NCBI GenBank assembly: GCA_947561585.1
Contig: CANNZV010000922.1
Location: forward strand, 1 to 64,000
Length of the DNA stretch: 64,000 nucleotides
Direction: 5' to 3'
DNA from: Caprella mutica
Lineage: Eukaryota; Arthropoda; Malacostraca; Amphipoda; Caprellidae
In this document: positions 46,880 through 58,198 of the stretch, in pieces
Numbering within the stretch: the first letter of the stretch is position 1
How the letters are laid out: every line of letters starts with the position of its first letter
Program-made: the position numbers and the translations under genes
Notes under the pieces: model-generated
The model's database searches: none
What the model saw: the letters and a program-made list of their open reading frames with translations, nothing else
What the model was told of the DNA's origin: nothing

Positions 46880-47942
46880 AATTTGATTTGACTTTTTTTC
46901 TCCAATGTGAACTGTTATAGATAGAAATGAGAGAAGATTTAGGAGAATATCTTATGACGAGCATGCATTTTTATATGTCTAACAAGATTACATTTACGAG
47001 AAAATGCCATACCACAATAATCAAATTTGATAGGTGTGAACATTTGTATGTCTAGTAAGAGAAGATTTATGAGTAAATGCCTTATCACAAAGATGGCATT
47101 TTAATGGCTTTTCACTGGTGTGAACTATTTGATGTATCTTGAGTTTAGATGAAGAAGCAAATGCCTTATCACAATAACTACATTTGAATGGTTTTTCACT
47201 GGTGTGAACTATTTGATGTATCTTGAGATTAGATGAAGAGGCAAATGCCTTATCACAATAATTAAATTTGAATGGTTTTTCACTAGTGTGAACTTTTAGA
47301 TGCCTCTCGAGTTTAGATGAAAAAGCAAATGCCTTATCACAATAACTACATTTGAATGAGGTTACTCCAGTATTTAATTTTGTATGTGAAATAAGAAAAG
47401 ATTTATAAGAAAATTCCTTATCACAACAATCACATTTGAATGATTTTTCACCAGTGTGGACTTTTATACGTTCAGAATGAGAAGATTTTTTCAGAAATGC
47501 CTTTTCACAATAATTACATTTGAATGGTTTTTCATTCTTGTGATGCGTTACTTTCTTTTCTTCAGCATTGGCATACCCAATTTCTTCGTCTGTAAGTGAA
47601 TTACATTTTTCCATATTAAATATTTCTACATCTTTCATATTTCCAAAGAGTGTTTGATTCATTTCACAATAAGTTTCACCAATGCTCATAATCAATACTT
47701 TCATGTTATATAGTTATATCCTCTTCAATAACTTCATCCTTAACATCACTATGAAATGTATTACGAGAGAGAAGTTCCACTTGGTGTAGATCCTTCACAG
47801 GACAGCTATAACCAACACCTTGAAATGAGAGATCAGAAACATCTGGCTTGATGTCCTCTTCTATCAAGTAGATCACATTGGATGATGGGTCAGCAATAAC
47901 TCCCTCTACTTCTGGTGCAGGATCTTTAACTACGGACTCCAT
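46880..47942 (-). pseudogene. Decaying C2H2 zinc-finger gene
   Basis: On the minus strand an acceptor (TTTTTTTCAG) directly precedes ATG at 47942. A 78-codon acidic N-terminal part follows (MESVVKDPAPEVEGVIADPS; EEDIKPDVSDLS). It reaches a stop at 47706, and one missing base would continue into the frame from 47704 (MKVLIMSIGETYCEMN) and the fingers. Finger 1 lacks its first His, finger 2 its last His, and finger 4 its first Cys. Fingers 3, 5 and 6 are intact (CSYCDKAF; HTSEKPFKC linkers). After a stop at 47021 a seventh finger continues in another frame (FDYCGMAFSRKCNLVRHIKM), with an eighth remnant beyond. The pattern indicates a former arthropod DNA-binding protein with at least two frameshifts. 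An assembly error could explain one of them. Confidence 0.7.
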
Positions 47943-48640
47943 CTGAAAAAAAAAAAGATTTTTTAGAAATTAAACATATAGATATAATTAATTACAACCG
48001 ACTTTTGAAAGAGAATCAGATATGAAATTTTCTTTAGCAACAAAGTCACTTACCATCATTTGTTGACTACCACACTATATACTAACAATGTATATTTGTC
48101 TGTTGGTTGGTCATAATCTTATATTCAATAGCTATATGATTAAATTTATTGCTCTATGGCCTATGCCAACATTACTTATTTTAGGATAATACCAAGCAAA
48201 AATTAACATGGCTAAACTTAACAGTAAAAAATGGCCTGAAGCAACTGTAACATTGCAGTGGGGTTTAATTAACCTACATTATAACAAAATAAGGGTTATC
48301 TTACTAATTTCTTCTTCTAGCAGCTATTATTACAAAACCATACATAATATTGAAAAGAAATGGAAGTATCACATCAAATATAAGATCATTCTGTTGATTC
48401 TAAATCCTTCTGATTGAATTTTACGTATTTTGGTTATTGACAAACGCCATATATAATTCACACATGACACTATATAATTGGGTACAATTATGTAAAATAT
48501 CAATATATTTGACGTTAAAGTAATCATATCTTGTTATCATATGTAATAATGTATTTTATTCGGAGCCAGATTGTATTTGGTGGTAAATTCCAATGATATG
48601 TGTAAATTTCTGCAATGTCGGAGGATATTAAGATATTAAA
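47943..48640. other. Non-coding region upstream of the zinc-finger gene
   Basis: Probably holds its first exon and promoter, which I cannot locate. No other signal. Confidence 0.4.
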
Positions 48641-48649
48641 TCCTATATT

Positions 48650-51250
48650 ACCATTAATTTTTGGAGGGAAAACTGGAAAAATGTTGGAGGACTAGACAAA
48701 TTGATGAAAAATGTTGGCAGCTATTTCTCAGATTTTTGAAAAAGACAGAGGAGTTCAGTGCACCAAATACAAACTGGATTCAGAGAATATACAAGCTTAA
48801 CTATCTCAAAATTTATTCATTAATGTTATCGGTCAATGTAACGATCTAAATTAATGAGTTAAAATACCAGTTTGTTATCGGACGAATGACGGGAAGTTCA
48901 GGGTGGACGGGTGGATTCTTTGTTTAATTTAATTGGCCAGTCTGTCCGAACATTAAAATTAGATGTTCTGATAATCTAATTATCTAGTGATCAGACAACC
49001 ATTTTAAATAAAAAGTAAGCAGCTATTTGTTTACTTAGATTTTAAAATGCACTGATAGATATATTTACATGTAATTACTGGAGAGTATTTTTAAATTTTT
49101 GGCCATTTTGGATAGAAATTTGAAAATCTTTGGAAAGAAATTGCCCTAAAAATTAAATATCTGGAGACTGGTTGTGTATGTATGCTTTGCAGACTGGAGT
49201 GTACATAATTTGGTAGGATTGTAGGAAGATATGGCTTCCATTCCAGCAAAGATGATGAGCTGAGGTAGAATGCATGTTCAAACTGTTTTCGAGAGAGCGT
49301 TTACCATGTTTCAGAGGCTGGAAAATTGTAAGCCAATTTTTGCCAGACTGCAGGAACTGGTTAAGTGTTCTGAGTCCTAGACTGTATTTCATGGTAAATT
49401 TCATGGTCCCTTTGAAAATAATATTCTAGCAAAGTCTGTGGATTTTTAGCTATTTATTCCTATGTTACCATTAATTTTCGGTGGATAAATTGGGAAAATG
49501 TTGGTGGATCAGCAAAATTATTGGAAATTTATGGTGGATTTTTTCAGCTTTTTGTAAAAGTCAGTGGGATTCTGTGCACCAAATACAGACTGGGACTGTT
49601 CTCCAAGAAATCCTCTATTTTGGCTTATGTTCTCCCATGTTTTCAAGTGTGGCAGGGAAGTCGCCAGTTTAGTGAGAAAATGGAGCCAGGTCGCCACATT
49701 TAAGATACTTTAATGGAGAACTCAGAAATTTGACTTTCTAGTGAAGTTTTTACACTTGGAAACATCCTTATGCTTCATGTCTGATGCATGTGTAACTCTT
49801 GAGACTATTTTGGGAGTAATTTACTTGTTATTTACATGTTTTTCAACTTATTTAACCACTCATAAGTCGCCAATATACTGGCGACTTTGTCCATACTTTG
49901 AAGCATGGGGTCCCTAACTGCCTTACAAAGTTAAAAATTAGCTTCAAGTTATATTTGAATGAGAGGGGCGTGCGCGTTTGATCTAGATTGTCTTTCATCA
50001 TTGCGGGCGCTATAAATAAGGAGGGCGGGTCACGGGTGCGCGAGGTGGAATAACTCTAGCGGGAGGTAACTTTCAAATATTCTAGTGCATACGTGATGCG
50101 GGCGCAAACACTATGTGGTCGGGAGCTGTTTGCCCAATTGTTCATACTTCATACTGGTGAACACCCAGTCTGTATTTGGTGCACAAAATTCCACCGACTT
50201 TTTTAAAAAGCTAAAAAAAAACATTATAAATTTCCAGTAATATTACAGTTATTGCTTATCCACCAACTTTTTACCCTTTATTCTACTGAAAATTAATGGT
50301 AACCTAGGAATAAATAGCTGAAAATCCACCAACTTTGCCTGAATATTATTTTCAAAGGGGAAAAATTCCACTGACATGTCGCCAGTCTGGAAAAATAGAT
50401 GCTTTCTGATGAACTAATTACTCTGTTGGAGTTTTACAGACTTCAGAAATTAATGGTAAATTGCTAAAAATTGTACAATCCGCAGCATTTAGCATATAGA
50501 GTTCATCTGTTAGCCTAAGCAGTTTTCCAGACAACTGGACATGTCGGTAGAATTTACCAAATTACCACAAAATACCCAGTCTGCAGAATGAGTCTTTTCT
50601 CCCGCAGAGATTTTAATTTGAGAGACAGTTGGTCTCTGACTCTCAGCAAGAGTGGAATAATAACTCATTTCAGATTGACTAGTAACTCTGTTAGGAATTT
50701 AGAATGAACAAAAATTACTCATTTTAACCCTAAAAAATGCAGAAATCAGTAAATTATTTTATAAATTTCAATTCTGCAGTGAAAACTAATAAAAAATAAG
50801 TCATTTAAGCTTCACAATTGGGCTTGTTGTGATGATAAACATCACTGATGGGAATGCATGAAGTTAGGAGTAACTCTGTTAGAATTTATGTTTTCCAGTC
50901 TGGAAGTCTCTCAGTAGCAAATTCAGAATCTCCCGCAGCTAAATTAATGGTAACATAGGAATTAATTCAAAATCTCCCGCAGCTAAATTAATGGTAACAT
51001 AGGAATTAATTCAAGATCTCCAGCAGAGATCTCCAATTTCTAAAATTGAATCAAAAACTCCCGCAGGCGCAGAGAGTCTTGGAAAAATGTTCCATATTCT
51101 GCAGACTGGCGAAATACAGACTGGACTGGATGAACACTTCTGAAATAATCCCTATATTTACATTAATTTTGCTACAAACAGAATAAGAGATCTCTATGAA
51201 CACTTTACCAGTTTCAGAAGACTGGCTGTGTTTCTAGATCTAAGTTAGAT
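48650..51250. repeat. Palindromic repeat mosaic with local GC island
   Basis: Built from recurring words in both orientations: CAGACTGG/CCAGTCTG, GTGCACCAAATACAGACTG, TTAATGGTAACATAGGAAT, CCCGCAG and TAACTCTGTTAG. 49390-49600 and 50155-50375 are long inverted arms (GTGCACCAAATACAGACTGG; TTTTCAAAGGG). Between them, 49960-50130 is GC-rich (GAGGGGCGTGCGCG; GGAGGGCGGGTCACGGGTGC) with CTATAAATAAGG at about 50010. A 38-bp direct repeat (CTCCCGCAGCTAAATTAATG) lies at 50930-51010. No protein frame is convincing. An unclassified large transposable element or foldback structure is likely. Confidence 0.55.
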
Positions 51251-53425
51251 GTCAATATAATGTCACATGAATTAGACTTTGTACTTCCTTGACTTTGTAA
51301 TATTTTCAGATTAAATGAGAAGCAAAAATCTATAGTCAGTCAGACAGTCAGGTGTCCTTCGAATAGTGCCGTAATCAGCAAGTTCAAGTTATAATTTTCC
51401 AGAGAAGCTTTTGTATCAGCTCCAGTCTCTCAAAAATAAAATCATAATCAAAAACTTGGTGTTGATTTGCAAAAATCTATAAACAGCGGAAAGGTTTGCA
51501 AAGTAAAAGCACGATCGGACATTGGCACGCCAGTGCAATTATACATTTCTAATCATGATAACAAGAAAACTATACCACAAGGTTCATTGACTCGGAGGCA
51601 GTGGAATCTCACTAGTTACCTATAGAACAAATTATCAATGATAGCCTACACAGGAAAAAGACAATTTCCCCCAATAATAAAATAAATTCAGAATACAATA
51701 TTAAAATACACACTAATATATAAAAATATAATAATGCTTCGATATTGTAGACTATTTATTCACGCCAAATACAAAAAATAAATAAATGTAATTTTGATTC
51801 GAATAATCTATTTATTCAGCATTTGGAAATAATATATATTTTAATTCGTTTTTAAGAATACATTTGTTAAGTTTGCATTTGTAATTTTAGCACTTGAAGA
51901 GTTTAAAGGTCCCCTTCAAGCAAATTTTTTTATTGCTGAAATCAACGAGGTTAATGTTTCTTATCATTTTACGGCAAACCCCATAAAATTTGATAGCATA
52001 TTTTTAATTTTATATGATTTTAAAGATTTTTATAATTCAAACTCTACAAAACCTACTTTACTTCCGACTTTCTAATTTTCAATCTGAAGAGGAAGAATGT
52101 ACACCATTTGTTTTGATTGTAAACTAGGTATTTGGTTTAATAAATCTATTTATTATTCGTTTAAAGGTTTAAACTTTGATAAACTTATTATAGAAACGTT
52201 TATATCGTTTTAGAAACAATTAATATCTTGAAAGAAGGCCAAAAACGCTTTGCTTTTTTGAAAATCTAAATTTGAAATCAAAACAAAGAGTGTACAATCT
52301 TCTTTCTTAGCGTCAGGTTGGAGATTCGCTCGATTGCTGTTCACATAGTATTAAAAAGCTTTAATAGCAAATATTGAATTATATACTGAACCGAATTGTA
52401 TGCGGTTTGTAGAATAATGATCGTAGACCTTAGTTCTATAATATTATGTAATAAACTCATTTTATCCCCGGTGCCTGGAGAGGACCAGTGTCCCAACTCA
52501 TTTCTATGCATTTATACATTTATTCTTATTGCTTAAAAATTAGAATAAACAATCCTAACAAAACCGATGTTTAAGAATCCTTCCAGTTTTATATATATGA
52601 TTGTTATTTTTAGCTGAAACAAAGTTCAGCTCTATATGACTAGGCCGCTACAGCATGGACCTGTTATTTCCATATTACCCATGGCCATCTATAGTGTACA
52701 CACTATAGATGGCCTTGTATTACCCCATAAACAACGGTCTATCGATTCGATATCTTATTATGTGGAATTCAAAGCTGGGACAGCGGATAACTAAATTTAT
52801 TAATCAATTTTAATCGAATAAGACCATAAGTAATAATCTGAAGTTATTCTGTCTATTTAGTATTAAGAATTAAGGATAATTTAAGTCTAAATTCTTTGGT
52901 TGAATGGAATAAAAATGCTGAAAAAAGGCCCATTTTCGAGAATAAATACTAATTTATATAATACTCAAGTAAATATATTATAGTTGCGCATAAATATTAT
53001 GAAATGTGTCAGTAAAGTGCACTTAAATATTTGCTCTGTATGATATAAATTAGGTATAGGGTAGAATAGATGTTCCATCGCATAGGTGTTCTGGTACGAT
53101 AGGTAACAAACAAGGTGATGGCTAAACATTATTCATTCAATTGTAATTCTTTGATCTATACCTTAGCATAACTTTTATTGAGAACATACCAATGTAAAAA
53201 TATCTGATAAGTTAGAAAACATTTGCATACTGTAATTATTAGAAGAGTAAGAAAGAACTTACAGAGAAATGAGACTTCTAAAGCAATGCGACTTATAAAG
53301 GACCAGACTTGAAGTGCATTACATAAATAGCAATATTTTTAAGAATCCATGAAAGGTGATATTTTTTTTTTATAGAATTATTCGGTGAATATATATCACG
53401 TTATAAAGTCAAAGAGTATTAGGAG
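51251..53425. other. Non-coding region with two hairpins
   Basis: 52683-52714 is a near-perfect hairpin (GGCCATCTATAGTGT and ACACTATAGATGGCC with a two-base loop). 52088-52120 and 52275-52307 are inverted to each other (AAGAATGTACACC/TTTGTTTTGATT), suggesting a small MITE of about 400 bases from near 51905. No gene recognised. Confidence 0.5.
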
Positions 53426-54716
53426 AGAACCAGGAGCATTCGGACAGTTTTTGTTATAAAGTCAATAATTCATAAACCAATTCGAATTTTACTATTTAAA
53501 GATTTCTGTAGGTAGATGAAGCATTTTACTTCAATTTTTATTGAGACTGTTTTACAGTTTAAACCTTCATTCGAAAGTTATAAGACAAAATGTATGAGAA
53601 ATTAAGTGTCCGAATTGTCCTTCCTAGAGGGAGACTTCGAACAAGCTGTGAGGATGATTTGGACACCATAAAAATGGTTAAAACATTGGAAATTTGGGTA
53701 ATTAAATGATAGTATTGAATATGGATCAATGAATTTAAATGAAATAAATCATGACTAGTTATTCACAGTAATAAAAGTTAATTGTATTTGAAATTATATC
53801 ATAATTGTAATGATTGAACATTTTCTCCAACAAAATATAGATAGCTCATGAGTAATCACTAAGAAATTATCTTTTTATTTTATAGCTATGTATCAAAAAG
53901 AAATGGTAGAACTATTCCCACATACTCTGAGTAATAACTATTTCCTTTTTATTGGAATTACTCTAAAGTTAGTAAATTACATCTTAAATATTTCTTCGAA
54001 TGTTTAAAGTTGAGGCCATAAGTGTAGATCTGGCTACACCTCCAATTGTAGCAGCTTTACTGACAGGTAAACCTTGTTTGGAATTCATCAAATGTTTTTT
54101 GAATACCTTCTTTATTACGGCTTCTATCAGTTTTCCTTTTATAATGAAAAAGCATGATTACGATCGTCAATTTGTAAAATAAAGACCCTATACTATATAA
54201 ACGAATGCTATTTCATTAGAAATAATTAATTTTAAGATCTGAATGTCCTTTTTAATACGAATTACTTTAATAAATTGTAATGGTGGGCTGAATCGGACAC
54301 AGAAGGAAAGCTTAGACCCCGTCCGAACCAACCTCATCAGAAGTGTCCGATTTATCGCATAGGACCCTTCAAAATTTAAAACATCATATTTTTTATTTCA
54401 TTCGTATTATTATTTTAACACACCAAACATAACATAAAATATTACTATAATTCATACCTTTGAGATTGAGAATCAGTTTCGTATTCATATAGTCCACACA
54501 CGATACAATTGAATACCGAACAATTACATCAATATTGAATAAAGCAGTATACACATCGTATGCGACACGCTAGCTCGACGCATTGGATCTTTTAAATCAA
54601 TGACGGTTAATACGTCGCACACATTCAGTTGCAATAAGCGGTGAATCCAAAAATAATGAACATGTTTAAACGAGCTGTCCGAATCATCCCTATTTCTGAA
54701 TGCTCCCGGTTCTCCC
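53426..54716 (-). mobile_element. Relic of a pogo-like element
   Basis: Left end GGAGAGAACCAGGAGCATTC followed by GGACAG. The right end inverse has GGAGAACCGGGAGCATTC and, further in, GATTCGGACAG. Between them lies a minus-strand helix-turn-helix remnant (54005-54150). GTCCGAA/TTCGGAC words recur (53610, 54290, 54345, 54680). The class is inferred from the HTH. Confidence 0.4.
54005..54150 (-). pseudogene. psq-type helix-turn-helix remnant
   Basis: The minus frame reads IKGKLIEAVIKKVFKKHLMN, then SKQGLPVSKAATIGGVARSTL. This fits the pattern A-I-x-x-V-...-G-x-x-x-x-x-A-A-...-G-V-x-R-S-T-L of the Pipsqueak/pogo transposase N-terminal DNA-binding domain, with a short insertion. No catalytic domain is attached. 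Confidence 0.4.
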
Positions 54717-54717
54717 A

Positions 54718-57205
54718 TATATAAAACGCATGATATAAAGAGCATAATATAAATAGCATGGTATAAACTATGAAGAATATGAAATAAATTAGCATAATAG
54801 AAATACCATGGTATAAAGATCCTTATATAAATAGCATAATAGATATAGCATGATATAAATAGAATAGTATAAAGAGCATAATAGAAATAGAATGGTATAA
54901 AGATCCTTATATAAATAGCATAATAGAAATAGCATGGTATAAATAGCATGGTTTAAATAGCATGATATAAATAGCATAATATGAATAGCATGATATAAAT
55001 AGCATAATACAAATAGCATGGTATAAATAGTATGGTATAAATAGCATGATATAAATAGCATGGTGTAAATAGCATGGTATAAATAGCATGATATAAATAG
55101 CATGGTATAAATAGCATAATATAAATAGCATGGTATAAATAGCATGATATAAAAATCATGGTATAAATAGCATGATATAAAAATCATGGTATAAATAGCA
55201 TGATATAAAAATCATGGTATAAATAGCATGATATAAATATCATGGTATAAATAGCATAATATAAATAGCATGGTATCAAATAGTATGATATAAATATCAT
55301 GGTATAAATAGCATAATATAAATAGCACAATATAAATATCATGGTATAAAATAGCATAATATAAATAGCACAATATAAATGGCATGGTATAAATAGCACA
55401 ATATAAATGGTATGGTATAAATAGCATAATATAAATAGCATGGTATAAATAGTATGATATAAATATCATGGTATAAATAGTATGATATAAATATCATGGT
55501 ATAAAATAGCATAATATAAATAGCACAATATAAAATAGCATGGTATAAATAGCATGATATAAATAGCATGATATAAATAGCATGGTATAAATATCATGAT
55601 ATAAATAGCATGGTATAAATAGCATGATATACAATAGCATGGTATAAATAGTATGATATAAATATCATGGTATAAATAGTATGATATAAAATCATGGTAT
55701 AAATAGCATAATATAAATAGCATGGTATAAATAGTATGATATAAATATCATGGTATAAATAGTATGATATAAATATCATGGTATAAATAGCATAATATAA
55801 ATAGCACAATATAAATAGCATGGTATAAATAGCATGGTATAAATAGCATGATATAAATAGCATGGTATAAATAGCATGATATAAATAGCATGGTGTAAAT
55901 AGCATGGTATAAAAATCATGGTATAAATATCATGGTATAAATAGCATGATATAAATAGCACAATATAAATGGCATGGTATAAATAGCATAATATAAATAG
56001 CATAATATAAATGGCATGGTATAAATAGCATGGTATAAATAGTATGATATAAATATCATGGTATAAATAGCATAATATAAATAGCACAATATAAATGGCA
56101 TGGTATAAATAGCATGATATAAAAATCATGGTATAAATAGCATGATATAAAAATCATGGTATAAATAGCATGATATAAAAATCATGGTATAAATAGCATG
56201 ATATAAATATCATGGTATAAATAGCATAATATAAATAGCATGGTATAAATAGTATGATATAAATATCATGGTATAAATAGTATGATATAAATATCATGGT
56301 ATAAATAGCATAATATAAATAGCACAATATAAATAGTATGGTATAAATAGCATGATATAAATAGCATGGTGTAAATAGCATGGTATAAAAATCATGGTAT
56401 AAATATCATGGTATAAATAGCATGATATAAATAGCACAATATAAATGGCATGGTATAAATAGCATAATATAAATAGCATAATATAAATGGCATGGTATAA
56501 ATAGCATGGTATAAATAGTATGGTATAAATATCATGGTATAAATAGCATGATATAAATAGCACAATATAAATGGCATGGTATAAATAGCATAATATAAAT
56601 AGCATAATATAAATGGCATGGTATAAATAGCATGGTATAAATAGTATGATATAAAAATCATGGTATAAATATCATGGTATAAATAGCATGATATAAATAG
56701 CACAATATAAATGGCATGGTATAAATAGCATAATATAAATAGCATAATATAAATGGCATGGTATAAATAGCATGGTATAAATAGTATGATATAAATATCA
56801 TGGTATAAATAGCACAATATAAATGGCATGGTATAAATAGCATAATATAAATAGCACAATATAAATGGCATGGTATAAATAGCATAATATAAATAGCATA
56901 ATATAAATGGCATGGTATAAATAGCATGGTATTAATAGCATGGTATATAAATAGCATAATATAAATGGTATAATATAAATAGCATAATATAAATGGCATG
57001 GTATAAATAGCATAATATAAATGGCATAATATAAATAGCATAATATAAATGGCATAATATAAATGGCATGGTATAAATAGCATGGTATAAATAGCATAAT
57101 ATAAATGGCATAATATAAATAGCATAATATAAATGGCATGGTATAAATAGCATAATATAAATGGCATGGTATAAATGGCATAATATAAATGGCATGGTAT
57201 AAAGA
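54718..57205. repeat. 14-bp satellite, about 175 copies
   Basis: Head-to-tail monomers of TATAAATAGCATGG, with variants GATA, ATAT, GCACAA, ATCATG and GGCATGG in the same slot. Longer blocks of about 300 bp repeat within it (compare 55160-55330 with 56125-56300, and 55960-56060 with 56440-56530). The 14-base period is not a multiple of 3, so all three minus frames read LFIPCYLYHAIYIM-type repeats up to 173 codons. These are not proteins. Every monomer holds a TATAAATA box. Confidence 0.97.
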
Positions 57206-57209
57206 GCTT

Positions 57210-58198
57210 GACTTATATACTACCACAGGGCTCTGAAATACCTAAAGTCCTAAATCATAAAACACACATGAGACCTGTAGAATAAATCCTACTATTTTTG
57301 TAATTTAGTTCCGACAATGATTGAATCAATAGATATGAAGCATTACCCAACAGTGTTGGCTACTTACTGCTCTAGAGAAAGGTTCAGCTTGCAATTTGAT
57401 TATCGAGAAGGAATGAAAATAGAATTAATTTGCTGCCCAGCACAATTGGGGCTAACCAAATGATATTATCTTCACTAAATTCAGTAATGTTAGGAATATT
57501 ACAAATTTCAATTAAAATATTTAATTATAAAATTACTTTATGGGGGCATCATTCTTGCTCATCTTAAAAAATGAAGAGTTTTAATGAAGTACACGTAAAT
57601 ATTATTAAGTATCTAAGAAAGGTAAAAGTTAATATTTTTTATATAATTATTTAGTAAATATAAGCATCACGCTATAAAGCCAAAGAAACTGATTCTCAAA
57701 ATTAAAATTATCAATAACTCTCTAAAAATAAAGAGAAAAATCTATGATAATGTCAAATAATATTCATAGATAATCGGGGCCCAAATTCCATACTAATTTT
57801 CTATAAAATACACAACACAAGTTTCTATGGCTGCATTGATAACAAATTTATGGAAAAGAACTACTTCCAAAATGACCACTCAAGTACCTAGCCATAATTA
57901 AGCGCTCTTCATTTATTAATCGGGTTGTTTAAAAAAAAACATGAACAGCATACTACACTGAGGACAATCATCAGAGATAAAATATCTTTGATATCAAGAA
58001 CATTGATTTGTCAACGGTACAGATGATCATTAATTAATGGATGATTAGTTGGTCGTGGGCAGTTGGCATTTAAATTTTAATTTGTATAACGTAAGATTTT
58101 ACTTTTTCATGCTATTAGATAAAATTTGATGTTTGTATAGCGTTTTGAAACTACTTTTCTCCACACGAAATGTAACTGTTACGACTAGAATATCAATT
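57210..58198. other. Non-coding region
   Basis: 57610-57690 (ATATAATTATTTAGTAAATA, CACGCTATAAAGCCAAAG) is a diverged copy of 53360-53420 on the other side of the satellite. No gene otherwise. Confidence 0.45.

Noticed and set aside
54524..57226. Many Tyr/Ile/Leu/Cys-rich minus-strand frames up to 173 codons as membrane proteins
   Set aside because: All three frames give the same kind of peptide because the 14-bp satellite period is not a multiple of three. There is no start context, splice signal or non-repetitive part.
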